DNA of 64,000 nt from Betaproteobacteria bacterium (GTDB lineage Bacteria > Pseudomonadota > Gammaproteobacteria > Burkholderiales > Burkholderiaceae_C): positions 448,589 to 512,588 of the forward strand of contig JADIZZ010000023.1 in NCBI GenBank assembly GCA_016704535.1, written 5' to 3'. Shown here piece after piece: positions 1 through 9,040 of the stretch. Below the pieces are notes generated by a model that saw only the letters and a program-made list of their open reading frames with translations, made no database searches and had not been told where the DNA came from. Positions within the stretch are counted from its first letter, which is position 1, and each line of letters opens with the position of its first letter. The position numbers and the translations under genes are program-made.

Positions 1-1
1 C

Positions 2-859
2 CACCGGCTCGAGGCCAAGGCCCGCATCACTGGCCGGGCTGACGACGTCGAGAAAGCCGCGCGCACCAAGGCCGAGGAACTGGCGGTGTACGCGCAGTCC
101 GATCTGGTGATCACCGTCACCGACGCCGACGCGCAGATCCTGCGCGACGAAGTACCGACTACGCCCACCTTCACCATTCCGAACATCCACCCTCTGGAAC
201 AGCCGGTGGCTGCCGGCGCCGCTGCTGCGCCGCTGCTGCTGTTCATCGGCAGCTATGCGCGCCCGGGGGGCGAGACGAACATCGATGCGATGCGCTACTT
301 CTGTGGCGAGGTGCTGCCGCTGGTGGTGGCCGCGGTGCCCGAGGCGCGTTTGCGCATCGTCGGCGGCCCGCGCAATGCCGACATCGACGCGCTCGCCTCG
401 CCGCATGTCGAGGTGCTGGGCTTCGTGCCCGAGACGCGGCCTTACCTGCAAACCAGCGCCATCTCCATCGCCCCGCTGCGCTTCGGCGGCGGCATGAAGG
501 GCAAGATCGGCGAGGCCATGTCCTTCGGCCTGCCGGTGGTGACGACGACGACGGGCATCGAGGGCTTCGGCCTGACGGCCGGCGAGCACGCCTTGGTGGG
601 CGACACGGCGCGCACCTTCGCCGACCACGTGATCGCTCTGCTGCGCGAGCCAGCGCTGCGGCAGCGTGTAGGCATGGCCGGACACCGCTTCATCAGCGAG
701 CACTATTCCGACGTGGCGGTGCAGGCGCGCGTGGCGCAGTTGTTCGCGCAACTGGCCCGCTACCCGGTGAAGCGGCTCTCGCTGGCACAGCGCACGCGCG
801 GCCGGCTGCAGGCGGCGTGGGGCCGCCAGGTGGGCTGGCGGCTGGGCGCAGGGCGCTGA
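2..859 (+). CDS. Glycosyltransferase family 4, 5'-truncated by window edge
   Basis: The reading frame is open from base 2, so the gene begins outside the window; 285 residues are visible. A GTG at 86 is only an internal codon, because coding-like sequence (HRLEAKARIT...) precedes it. The visible part holds the C-terminal GT-B half: a beta-strand LLFIGSYARP, then a donor-site segment GMKGKIGEAMSFGLPVV with the Glu and small-residue pattern of GT4 enzymes. It probably adds a sugar to the lipid-linked EPS repeat unit at the inner membrane face. It is the first visible gene of the plus-strand operon and is followed 11 bases later by another glycosyltransferase. Family is clear; substrate cannot be read. 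Confidence 0.85.
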   Translation, partial: HRLEAKARITGRADDVEKAARTKAEELAVYAQSDLVITVTDADAQILRDEVPTTPTFTIPNIHPLEQPVAAGAAAAPLLLFIGSYARPGGETNIDAMRYFCGEVLPLVVAAVPEARLRIVGGPRNADIDALASPHVEVLGFVPETRPYLQTSAISIAPLRFGGGMKGKIGEAMSFGLPVVTTTTGIEGFGLTAGEHALVGDTARTFADHVIALLREPALRQRVGMAGHRFISEHYSDVAVQARVAQLFAQLARYPVKRLSLAQRTRGRLQAAWGRQVGWRLGAGR

Positions 860-870
860 AGGGGCGGCGC

Positions 871-2025
871 GTGCGCATCCTCTACGCCAGCGAGCGCCCG
901 CCCTACCCCTATTTCCTGGGTGGCGCGGCGCGCTGCGCACACCGTCTGCTGGTGTCGCTGGCGCAAGAGCAGGGCGTGCAGTGCCTGGCGGTGGGCTCGG
1001 CGGACTACGCCGTCTCGCCCTGGGCGGTGCCGCAACCAGGCGACTTCGCGGCGCTGGGCGTGCGCGGCGTGCAGCCAAACGGCACCCTGGACTGCGGCTA
1101 CCCGGTGCAGGTGCTGACGGGCTTCCCCGGCGCACTTTCCGATCTGATCGACCGTTTCCGGCCCGACGTGGTCTGGTCGCAGTTGGAAGGGGCGCAGGCC
1201 GTGCTGGCGCTGGCCCGCGCCAAGGGCATCACGGGCCTGCTGTACGTGCACGACGCCGAAGACCCCCCGGCCGCGCTGCGCGCCACGGCCGCGCTGGGCT
1301 GCCACGTGGTGTGCAGCAGCGCTTTCCTGGCCGACCGGGTGGCCGCGGTCATCGGCCGGCCGACGCATGTGCTGTACCCGGCGTCGGACTGGTGCTTCGG
1401 CACGGTGGGCGACCCCGCGGGCTGCATCACCCTGGTCAACCCGCACCCCGTCAAGGGCCTGGACACGTTCCTGGCCATCGCGCGGCAGTTGCCTGAACAG
1501 CGATTCCTGCTGCAGGAATCGTGGAAGCTGGACGACACGGCGCTGGCCAAGCTGCAGGCGCGCCTGGCCGACCTGCCGAACCTGCGCCTGCAGCGCCGCG
1601 TGTCCGACATGCGCGCGGTCTACGCGCAGACGCGGCTGCTGCTGGCGCCATCGGTGTGGGAAGAAGGCTTCGGCATGGTCGTGGTAGAGGCGCAGTCCTG
1701 CGGCATCCCCGTCATAGCCAGTGCGCGGGGCGGCCTGCCCGAGTCGGTGGGCTCGGGGGGCGTGCTGATTCAGGATTACCGGAACGTGAATGCTTGGGTA
1801 GAGGCCGTCCGCACGCTTTGCGACGACGGGCAGCGTTACCAGGACATGTCGGCGCGCGCCCTCGCGCATGCCCGGTCAGACACCTTGAACGTGACGCACT
1901 CGGCGCAGTGCTTCGTCGAGGTGTGCCGCGGCAGCGCGCCCCGGGTGCCGGGCCGTGTCGGCCGCCTGCTGGGCACCGCCCGCCGCCGCGTCGTCGCGTT
2001 CGGGCGCCGCGCTCAAGGCGGCTAG
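871..2025 (+). CDS. Glycosyltransferase family 4
   Basis: A 384-residue GT-B glycosyltransferase. The N-terminus (RILYASERPPYPYFLGGAA) has the Gly-rich acceptor loop of GT4 enzymes. The C-terminal half has NPHPVKGLDTF and the donor motif EEGFGMVVVEAQSCGIPV. I chose the GTG at 871, just after the upstream stop (857-859) and 6 bases after an AAGGGG ribosome site; an ATG at 817 would overlap the previous gene and add a non-homologous tail. It sits in the EPS operon between two other glycosyltransferases and is presumed cytoplasmic or membrane-peripheral. Sugar specificity is unknown. Confidence 0.85.
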   Translation: MRILYASERPPYPYFLGGAARCAHRLLVSLAQEQGVQCLAVGSADYAVSPWAVPQPGDFAALGVRGVQPNGTLDCGYPVQVLTGFPGALSDLIDRFRPDVVWSQLEGAQAVLALARAKGITGLLYVHDAEDPPAALRATAALGCHVVCSSAFLADRVAAVIGRPTHVLYPASDWCFGTVGDPAGCITLVNPHPVKGLDTFLAIARQLPEQRFLLQESWKLDDTALAKLQARLADLPNLRLQRRVSDMRAVYAQTRLLLAPSVWEEGFGMVVVEAQSCGIPVIASARGGLPESVGSGGVLIQDYRNVNAWVEAVRTLCDDGQRYQDMSARALAHARSDTLNVTHSAQCFVEVCRGSAPRVPGRVGRLLGTARRRVVAFGRRAQGG

Positions 2026-2043
2026 GGCCAGACCGCACCACAC

Positions 2044-3132
2044 ATGCACGCTCGCCCCTTCGACATGCGCACCGGCTCGGGTGAACGGCCGCCAGTGTCG
2101 TTCTACCTGCCCTGTACGCCGGCAGAGTTCATCCGCCTGCCGACCGCCATCGAACACTACTGGGCCTGGCAGACCAGCGAAGCCGGGCTGGTGCCGCATT
2201 GGGGGCGCTACCACTGGGTGCTGCAGTCCTTCCTGCAGCTGCGCGCCGCTGGCTACCCCGCACGCCTGGTGCGGGAGATGCCCGACGCAGGCATCGTCGT
2301 CAGCCACGTGGATTGCTTCGACTACGGCCTGCGCCCGCACCGCGATCTTTACCTGGTGGTGCTGCTCGTCGATCGCGAGGTGCCGCACCCGCATGCGCAG
2401 TGGCACATCACGCACAACCCGGTGCAGACCCTGCCGATGTGGCTGCCGTTCTCGTACATGGCCCCGTGGCCGCAGGTGGGGCTGGTGCCGCGCCGTGCCG
2501 AGCGCGGCAGCCGCTTCGAGCGGCTGGCCTTCGTCGGCTACCGGCAGAACCTGATGCCGCAGCTAGCCACGCCGCAGTTCTCGGCGCAGCTGCGCGAACT
2601 GGGGCTGGAACTCGTGATCCCGGAACCCGCCGGCTGGGCCGACTTCTCGGACTTCGACGCCGTGCTTGCAGTACGCAGCTTTGGGCGCGACGAAATCCAC
2701 CTGAACAAGCCGGCGCTGAAGCTTTACAACGCCTGGCTCGCCGGCGTGCCGGCCGTCCTGGGCCACGAGATCGCCTACGTCGTCGAAGGCGGGCCGGGCC
2801 GGGCTTACCTGGAAGCGACGAACGAGGCTGAGGTGCTGGCGGCACTGCGGCGCCTGGCCGGTGACGCGTCGCTTCGCCAGGCCCTGATGGCCGAAGGTCG
2901 GCAACGCGTGGCGCACTTCAGCGAAGAGCGCCTTCGCGAGGCATGGGTGGCGCTGTTCGAGCGTGTGCTGCTGCCCGACGCCAATCGCTGGATGGGCAGC
3001 GCCCCCAGGCGTGTGCTGCATCGGGGCGCCGGGGCAATCCGGGAGCGCTTGCTGTGGCGCCGGCCGGGTTGGTTTGGACAACTGCCGACACCGAGTGCAG
3101 CACTCGAAATCCCTTTCAAAGAAGCCCTGTGA
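2044..3132 (+). CDS. Putative glycosyltransferase
   Basis: A 362-residue protein whose C-terminal third looks like the donor-binding half of a GT-B enzyme: HLNKPALKLYNAWLAGVPAVLG, followed by an EANEA-type helix and a tail resembling HFSEERLREAWVALFE. The N-terminal part (about residues 1-170) has no motif I recognise. It lies between a GT4 gene and an FG-GAP protein, with a 19-base gap upstream and an overlapping stop/start downstream, so it is an operon member. Probably an EPS glycosyltransferase of a less common family; a non-catalytic GT-fold protein cannot be excluded. Confidence 0.6.
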   Translation: MHARPFDMRTGSGERPPVSFYLPCTPAEFIRLPTAIEHYWAWQTSEAGLVPHWGRYHWVLQSFLQLRAAGYPARLVREMPDAGIVVSHVDCFDYGLRPHRDLYLVVLLVDREVPHPHAQWHITHNPVQTLPMWLPFSYMAPWPQVGLVPRRAERGSRFERLAFVGYRQNLMPQLATPQFSAQLRELGLELVIPEPAGWADFSDFDAVLAVRSFGRDEIHLNKPALKLYNAWLAGVPAVLGHEIAYVVEGGPGRAYLEATNEAEVLAALRRLAGDASLRQALMAEGRQRVAHFSEERLREAWVALFERVLLPDANRWMGSAPRRVLHRGAGAIRERLLWRRPGWFGQLPTPSAALEIPFKEAL

Positions 3133-5108
3133 TGACGACTCGATCGAGATGGATGTTGGGCGCGGTTGCCGGTGCAGCGATCGTCGCGGCCAGCGCTGCG
3201 CTGGCATGGCGGTTCTTGCCCGCATTCGGTTCTGCGCCCCTGGCCCTGAACGTATTCGAGGACATCACCAAGCTGTCGGGCCTGGACGCCTACCAGGGCA
3301 TGACCCACGGCGCAGCCTGGGCCGACTTCGACGGCGATGGCCGCCCCGACGTCTACGTCACCAACCACCTCAACGCGCCGCGGCTGTACCGCAACCTGGG
3401 CGGCGGGCGCTTCGAGGACGTGACGGCCCGCGTCTTCAAGCCCGAACATCTGCAGGGCGACAAGCATGGCGCTGCGTGGGCCGACTTCGACAACGACGGC
3501 CGGCCCGACCTGGTGCAACTCACCGGTGCCATCCAGGGCATGGGCGCCGAACCGAAGCGCCTGTTCCACAACCTGGGCGACCGCTTCGAAGACGTGGCCG
3601 CGGCGGCCGGCGTAGACAACCTGGAGGGCCGTACGCGCAGCCCGCTGTGGCTGGACCTGGACGGCGACGGCAAGCTCGACCTGTTCCAGGGTGCCGAGGC
3701 GCGGCTCGACGCCAAGACCCCGCCGTTCACCTTCCTGCAGCGCGCCGACAAGCGTTTCGAGGCCTTCGGCGCCGCGCTGACGCCGGCCAAGCGCGGCGCA
3801 CCCTTCTGCATACTGACGACGCTGGCAGCCGACGACAAGCCCGTCGTCGTATGCCGGCTGATGGACCCCAAGGCGACGGTCCAGGTGTTCGATGTGTCCA
3901 GCCTGCCCGCGCGTACGCTCGACCTGCTGCCGCAGACTGCCTTCGAGGACATCGCGGCCGCCGACTTCGACAACGACGGCCAGATGGACCTGTTCATGGT
4001 GCGCAAGTCGCCGCCGGCGGCCCTGGCCTTGGGTCGGCCATCCGACAACTCGGTCGTCGCCAGCATGGCGCTGGGCGCGGCGCACGGCGAGGCACCCCTG
4101 GGTTTCACCGTGCACGGGCCCGGGCCACTGCAGGTGCAGTTGGGGGCATCCAGCACCTCGGAGCCGGTGCCGGTCGAGCGCGTGCACCTGGGCGCCCAGG
4201 GTACACATCCCGCAGCGCTGAGATTCGAGCTGCCGGCCAGCGTGGGCGCCCTGCCCGCGCTCGCGCCGGGTGCGGCGCCCGGCGTCTACATCGGCTTAAC
4301 CGCCCCCGACCGCTGGGACGTCCGGGTGGTCGCCGGCCCACCGCCCGCCGGCAAGCCGCACGCGCAAGAGCTGCAGCTCAAGCTCAGCGCTGCCGGTGCG
4401 CTGACGAAGCTCGAGCCCACGGGCCCCACTGCGGCCGAGGAGGCCCCCGCGCGCCTGTTCATGAACCGCAGCGGCAAGTTCGTCGAAGAGAGCGAGAAGC
4501 GCGGCCTGAACCGGCGCCTGGTGGCCGGCATAAACGTGGTGGCCGCCGACTTCGACAACGACATGCATGTCGACCTGTTCGTGCAGGCCTCGGGTGACGT
4601 CGGGTTGCAGGACAACCTGCTGCTGCTGAACGACGGCAGCGGGAAGTTCCGCATCGTCAAGGAGGCCGGCGGTGCGCCCGGCGGCGGCGGCGGCGTGGGT
4701 GACTCGGTGACCACGGCCGACGTCGACGGCGACGGCTTCATGGACATCCTCACCGCCAGCGGCGGCAGCATGGGGCGCAGCCTGGGGCTGCCTTCGGACG
4801 CCGGCCGCTACCGGCTCTACCGCAACAAGGGCAACGCCAACCACTGGATCGAGATCGACCTGGAAGGCACGCGCTCGAACCGCGACGGCATCGGCGCCGT
4901 GGTGCGCGTGACGGCCGGCGGCGTGACGCAGATGCGGGTGCAGGGCGGGGGCATGCACCACCGCAGCCAGAACCACACGCGGCTGCACTTCGGCCTGGCA
5001 AGGAACGCGCAGATCGAGAAGATTGCCGTGCACTGGCCCAGCGGCGCGGTGCAAGAGCTGAGCGGCCCGAAGGCCGACCAGGTGCTGAAGATCCGCGAGA
5101 CGCCCTAG
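3132..5108 (+). CDS. FG-GAP/VCBS repeat protein with ASPIC/UnbV C-terminus (CRTAC1-like)
   Basis: A 658-residue exported or membrane-anchored protein. An N-terminal hydrophobic segment (about residues 9-30) follows MTTRSRWM. At least six Ca-binding loops of the type DFDGDGRPD occur (first at 65-73, then near 119, 176, 276, 472 and 530), the signature of FG-GAP/VCBS beta-propeller blades. The C-terminus (about 565-655) is an ASPIC/UnbV domain with GIGAVVRVTAGG and VHWPSGAVQELSG. The start ATG at 3132 overlaps the previous stop (TGATG); longer reading frames are shadow. Such proteins are extracytoplasmic; a role in binding or presenting the polysaccharide at the surface is inference from its place in the EPS operon. 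Confidence 0.85.
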   Translation: MTTRSRWMLGAVAGAAIVAASAALAWRFLPAFGSAPLALNVFEDITKLSGLDAYQGMTHGAAWADFDGDGRPDVYVTNHLNAPRLYRNLGGGRFEDVTARVFKPEHLQGDKHGAAWADFDNDGRPDLVQLTGAIQGMGAEPKRLFHNLGDRFEDVAAAAGVDNLEGRTRSPLWLDLDGDGKLDLFQGAEARLDAKTPPFTFLQRADKRFEAFGAALTPAKRGAPFCILTTLAADDKPVVVCRLMDPKATVQVFDVSSLPARTLDLLPQTAFEDIAAADFDNDGQMDLFMVRKSPPAALALGRPSDNSVVASMALGAAHGEAPLGFTVHGPGPLQVQLGASSTSEPVPVERVHLGAQGTHPAALRFELPASVGALPALAPGAAPGVYIGLTAPDRWDVRVVAGPPPAGKPHAQELQLKLSAAGALTKLEPTGPTAAEEAPARLFMNRSGKFVEESEKRGLNRRLVAGINVVAADFDNDMHVDLFVQASGDVGLQDNLLLLNDGSGKFRIVKEAGGAPGGGGGVGDSVTTADVDGDGFMDILTASGGSMGRSLGLPSDAGRYRLYRNKGNANHWIEIDLEGTRSNRDGIGAVVRVTAGGVTQMRVQGGGMHHRSQNHTRLHFGLARNAQIEKIAVHWPSGAVQELSGPKADQVLKIRETP

Positions 5109-5118
5109 CCGCCGCGGC

Positions 5119-6006
5119 ATGCAGGTTCGATTTGTCACGCCCTCGTACCGCGCCGACCTCGAGCGCGCGGTGTGGATGCGGCGCAGCGTGCGGCGCTTCC
5201 TGCACGAGCCCTGCGGCCACGTGATCGCCGTGCCGCGCGCCGACCTGGCGGCCTTCCGGCAGGCCTTTGCCGCCGACCCGGCCGTGCAGATCGCCTGCCA
5301 GGAAGAGGTGGTCGACCCCATCTTCTACCCGGACCGGCTGTACAGGCTGGTGCGCGCGCTGGCGCCCTCGCAGGCCTGGCGCATCGACCTTCGCGGCGGC
5401 CTGCCGGGCTGGATGGTGCAGCAGATCGTGAAGCTGCAGTGCACGCAGTGGGTGGGCGATGGCGCCGCCGTGCTCGTCGATTCCGACCTCGTGTTCACGC
5501 GCCCGTTCAGCCTGGCCGAACTCGGCCTGGGCGCCGAAGCGCGGACGCGCACGCTGGTGCGGATCACGCCCGAGTCGGAATCCAGCCGCCACCGCACCCA
5601 CCTGGAGCGCTCGCGCGCGCTGCTCGGCCTGCCCGCCGGGCCTACCGAGCACCATTACATGAGTTCGCCATCGATCTGGTACGCGGACTGGGTGGCAGGC
5701 CTGAAGGCGCGCCTGGAGCGGGTGGCGGGGCTGCGCTGGCAGCAGGCCCTGTTCCGGGCGCAGGAGTTTTCCGAGTACACGCTGTACGGCGTGTTCGTCG
5801 AAGAAGCCCTGAAACCCGACGCGCTGTCGATCAGGACCCAGCCGTTCCACCAAATCGTCCACGACCGCGACTCATTTCAGCAGCTGCAGCGTGCCATGCT
5901 CGAGCCCGAGGGCCTACGCTCGGGGGCTTTGTCGCTCGTGGTGCAGTCCAACATCGGCATGCCGGTGCAGGACTACCAGGAGATCCTGGAAGCCATCATC
6001 CAATGA
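5119..6006 (+). CDS. DUF6492-like protein, possible glycosyltransferase
   Basis: A 295-residue protein starting MQVRFVTPSYRADLERA. The beginning resembles DUF6492 proteins, which occur in capsule and EPS loci and are suspected GT-A-fold glycosyltransferases. The segment DGAAVLVDSDLVFTRPF (about residues 113-130) includes a DSD triad that could be the metal-binding DXD motif of GT-A enzymes. Ten bases separate it from the upstream stop and it is followed closely by the VpsJ-like gene. The family assignment is from memory of the N-terminal pattern; function is inferred. Confidence 0.6.
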   Translation: MQVRFVTPSYRADLERAVWMRRSVRRFLHEPCGHVIAVPRADLAAFRQAFAADPAVQIACQEEVVDPIFYPDRLYRLVRALAPSQAWRIDLRGGLPGWMVQQIVKLQCTQWVGDGAAVLVDSDLVFTRPFSLAELGLGAEARTRTLVRITPESESSRHRTHLERSRALLGLPAGPTEHHYMSSPSIWYADWVAGLKARLERVAGLRWQQALFRAQEFSEYTLYGVFVEEALKPDALSIRTQPFHQIVHDRDSFQQLQRAMLEPEGLRSGALSLVVQSNIGMPVQDYQEILEAIIQ

Positions 6007-6019
6007 AGAGATCGCCCCC

Positions 6020-6940
6020 ATGCTGAGCCGCTGGCTGAAGCCGAAGCCCGCCCCCGAACGGGCCATGGACTGGTTCAAGGCCCACCTGGTGCCCGGCCAG
6101 GGCATCATCGTCCACACCCGCCAGCCCGTGCCCTACCCCGAGGTCACGGGCTACTGGATCCCCACGCTTTACGCCTGGGGCGAAGCCGAACTGGCGCGCA
6201 GCTGCACGCGCTGGCTGATGTCGATCCAGCTGCCCGACGGCGCCTTCCCTGCGCCCGACGGCGTGCCCTACACCTTCGACACCGGGCAGATCATGCGCGG
6301 CCTGTGCGCGGCGCTGAACGACGTCGAGGACGCCGAAGCCTCCCTGCGCCGCGCCTGCGACTGGACGCTGACGCAGGTGCAGGCCGACGGCCGGCTGGCG
6401 ACGCCGTCGACCGAGCAGTGGACCGACATCGCCAGCGACTTGATCCACACCTACGTGCTGCCGCCGCTGGCACAAGCCGGCAAGCTGCTGGGCGTGCCGG
6501 CCTATGAAGTTGCTGCGGCCCGCGTGCTGGCCTACTACAAGCAGCAACCCGGGTTGGTGCCCTTCAACCGCCTGTCGCACTTCCACGCCTATGCGATGGA
6601 GGCGCTGACCGAACTGGGTGAGTTCGACCTGGCACGCCAGGGCATGGCCGACGTGGCGAAAGTGCAGCGCGCCGACGGCAGCATTCCGGCCTACCCCGAC
6701 GTGAGCTGGGTCTGCTCCACCGGCATGGCGCAGTACGCCATCGTCTGGTACGCGCTGGGCGAGAAGGCGCGCGCCGACCAGGCCATCGCCTACCTCGAGA
6801 AGATCCAGAACCCCAGCGGCGGCTTCTATGGCAGCTACGGCGAAGGCGCGAAGTACATCCCCGGCGGCGAGATCAGCTGGGGCCCGAAGTACTTCCTCGA
6901 CGCGTGGAAGCTGAAGCTGCAGTCGGAAGGGAAGGCTTGA
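6020..6940 (+). CDS. VpsJ-like polysaccharide biosynthesis protein (alpha/alpha-toroid), copy 1
   Basis: A 306-residue soluble protein with repeated aromatic-rich helices typical of the alpha/alpha-toroid fold of terpene-cyclase-like and glycoside-modifying proteins. Landmarks are SIQLPDGAFPAP, FDTGQIMRGL, VQRADGSIPAYPDVSWVCSTGMAQYA and a C-terminal SWGPKYFLDAW. These also occur in the second copy at 24390-25622, so the two are paralogues. Vibrio VpsJ and related EPS proteins have this architecture, but no reaction is firmly established. The ATG at 6020 lies 14 bases after the upstream stop. It is one base from wecB, implying coupling. An epimerase- or lyase-like role on the polymer is possible; none can be shown here. 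Confidence 0.65.
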   Translation: MLSRWLKPKPAPERAMDWFKAHLVPGQGIIVHTRQPVPYPEVTGYWIPTLYAWGEAELARSCTRWLMSIQLPDGAFPAPDGVPYTFDTGQIMRGLCAALNDVEDAEASLRRACDWTLTQVQADGRLATPSTEQWTDIASDLIHTYVLPPLAQAGKLLGVPAYEVAAARVLAYYKQQPGLVPFNRLSHFHAYAMEALTELGEFDLARQGMADVAKVQRADGSIPAYPDVSWVCSTGMAQYAIVWYALGEKARADQAIAYLEKIQNPSGGFYGSYGEGAKYIPGGEISWGPKYFLDAWKLKLQSEGKA

Positions 6941-6941
6941 G

Positions 6942-8063
6942 ATGCTGAAGGTCCTCACCGTTTTCGGCACCCGCCCCGAGGCCATCAAGATGGCCCCATT
7001 GATCGCCGAGCTGGAACGCCACCCCGGCCGCATCGCCAACCAGAACTGCCTGACCGGGCAGCACAAGGAGATGGTGGCCTCGCTGGTGGATCTGTTCGGC
7101 ATCCGTGTCGACCACGACCTGGCGCTGATGCGCGAGAACCAGACGCTGGAGCACATCACCGTGGCCGTGCTGCAGGCGGTGGGGCGCATCCTGCGCGAAC
7201 AAAAATTCGACCTGGTGCTGGCGCAGGGCGACACCACCACGTCGATGGCCGCCGCGCTGGCTGCGTTCTACGCCGGCGTGAAGGTGGGCCATGTCGAGGC
7301 CGGCCTGCGCACCTTCGACAAGGCCCAGCCCTACCCCGAAGAGAGCAACCGCAAGATCATCGACGCGGTGGCCGACCTGTTCTTCGCGCACACCGACCTG
7401 GCGCGCCAGCACCTGCTGAACGAGGGCATCGCCGCCAGCGCGATCGCGATGACCGGCAACACGGTGATCGACGCGCTGCTCGACGTCGCGGCGCGGCCTT
7501 ACAGCTTCGAGGGCACGCCGCTGGCCGACCTGCCTTTCGACAGCCGCAAGCTCGTGCTCGTCACGGCGCACCGGCGCGAAAGCTTCGGAGGGCCCTTCGA
7601 GAGCATGTGCCTGGGCCTGCGCGAGCTGGCCCTGAAGTACCGCGACGAGATCGTCATGGTCTACCCGGTGCACCGCAACCCGAACGTGCGTGCGGTGGTC
7701 GAGCGCGTGCTGGCCGGCGTGCCCAACGTGCGTCTGATCGACCCGCTGGACTACATGCCGCTGGTGCACCTGATGAAGCGCTGCCACCTGGTGCTGACCG
7801 ACTCGGGCGGCCTGCAGGAAGAGGCGCCCAGCCTGGGCAAGCCGGTGCTGGTGATGCGCAAGACCACCGAGCGTCAGGAAGGCGTGGCCGCCGGCACCGT
7901 GAAGCTGGTGGGCACCGACGCCGCCGACATCGTGCGCGAGGCCTCGCGGCTGCTGGACGACCCGGCGGCCTACGCGGCGATGGCCAACTGCATCAACCCG
8001 TACGGCGACGGCACCGCCAGCCTGAAGACGGTGCGGCGCATCCTCGAGCTCGACCCGCAGTGA
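6942..8063 (+). CDS. wecB: UDP-N-acetylglucosamine 2-epimerase, non-hydrolysing (WecB), copy 1
   Basis: A 373-residue enzyme of normal family length, converting UDP-GlcNAc to UDP-ManNAc in the cytoplasm. It begins with the family hallmark VFGTRPEAIKMAPLI and has QGDTTTSMAAALAAFY, VEAGLRTFDKAQPYPEESNR, TAHRRESFGGPFE and TDSGGLQEEAPSLGKPVLVMR, all typical of the non-hydrolysing group. It starts one base after the preceding stop and overlaps the next gene by four bases (GTGA). A second, diverged wecB lies in the opposite arm at 47264-48412. It supplies ManNAc-type precursors for the EPS repeat. Confidence 0.95.
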   Translation: MLKVLTVFGTRPEAIKMAPLIAELERHPGRIANQNCLTGQHKEMVASLVDLFGIRVDHDLALMRENQTLEHITVAVLQAVGRILREQKFDLVLAQGDTTTSMAAALAAFYAGVKVGHVEAGLRTFDKAQPYPEESNRKIIDAVADLFFAHTDLARQHLLNEGIAASAIAMTGNTVIDALLDVAARPYSFEGTPLADLPFDSRKLVLVTAHRRESFGGPFESMCLGLRELALKYRDEIVMVYPVHRNPNVRAVVERVLAGVPNVRLIDPLDYMPLVHLMKRCHLVLTDSGGLQEEAPSLGKPVLVMRKTTERQEGVAAGTVKLVGTDAADIVREASRLLDDPAAYAAMANCINPYGDGTASLKTVRRILELDPQ

Positions 8064-9037
8064 CCGACCCGGCCGGCACACCCCTCGTCAGCATCGTCCT
8101 GCCCACCTACAAGCGGGCGCAGGTGCTGCCCTGGGCGATCCGCAGTGTGCTGGCCCAGACCTACGCCAACTGGGAACTGATCGTCGTCGACGACAACTCG
8201 CCCGACGACACGGCCGCGGTGGTGGCTTCGTTCACCGACCCGCGCATCCGCTACGTGCGCAACGACCCCAACCTGAAACTGCCGCGCGCGCTGAACCGCG
8301 GTTTCTCGCTGGCACGCGGCGAGTTCCTGACCTGGACCTCGGACGACAACCTCTACGCCCCGCAGGCTCTCGAGAAGATGGTGGCGCGACTGCAAGCCGG
8401 CGGCTGCGACCTGGTCTACGCCGACTACTGGCTGTTCTCCGAGCAGGACGACGAGGGCCACCCGCGCGACCCGCAGCACGACCGCCTGCCGGGCAGCGCG
8501 CAGCTGCACAAGGGCAACCACATCGGCGCCTGCTTCATGTACACGCGCCGACTCTACGACGCGGTGGGCGAGTACGACCCGGAGCTGTTCCTGGTCGAGG
8601 ACTACGACTACTTCATCCGCATCGCCCGGCAGTTCGCGCTGGCGCACATCGCCGAGCCGCTGTACTACTTCCGCCGCGACGACGACACGCTCTACCTGTC
8701 TCGCTTCGCAGAAGTGAAGGCGTCGGACGTGCTGGTGCGCTACCGCAACCAGCTCATCGACGAGGCCGGGCTGGTCGACGCCATGGTGGGCATCATCATG
8801 CGCAAGGCCGACGGCCTGAAGCCCGCGCTGCTGCGCTGGAGCCACCGTCTGGTCGACGGACGCTCGTGGCGGCTGTCGCAGTGGCAGACCGGGTGGGCCA
8901 CGCGCATGCTGCGCCGCCGCGTGGGTGCCGAAGTCTCGCCGCTGCTGGCCGAGTACCGTCGCAATGCGAAGCCTTTCCGCGAAACCCGCGACGCACTGGC
9001 GGGCCTGATGCAGCGTTACGGCAGGATCGAATACTGA
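8060..9037 (+). CDS. Glycosyltransferase family 2
   Basis: A 325-residue GT-A enzyme. The N-terminus has PLVSIVLPTYKRAQVL, then VVDDNSPDD and later TWTSDDNLYAP, the nucleotide- and metal-binding segments of GT2; VEDYDYFIRIARQF is a typical acceptor-site ED-containing region. The start is the GTG at 8060, overlapping the wecB stop as GTGA. No membrane helix is evident, so it is probably peripheral at the inner membrane, adding a residue to the growing repeat unit. Sugar specificity is unknown. Confidence 0.88.
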   Translation: MTDPAGTPLVSIVLPTYKRAQVLPWAIRSVLAQTYANWELIVVDDNSPDDTAAVVASFTDPRIRYVRNDPNLKLPRALNRGFSLARGEFLTWTSDDNLYAPQALEKMVARLQAGGCDLVYADYWLFSEQDDEGHPRDPQHDRLPGSAQLHKGNHIGACFMYTRRLYDAVGEYDPELFLVEDYDYFIRIARQFALAHIAEPLYYFRRDDDTLYLSRFAEVKASDVLVRYRNQLIDEAGLVDAMVGIIMRKADGLKPALLRWSHRLVDGRSWRLSQWQTGWATRMLRRRVGAEVSPLLAEYRRNAKPFRETRDALAGLMQRYGRIEY

Positions 9038-9040
9038 GCC

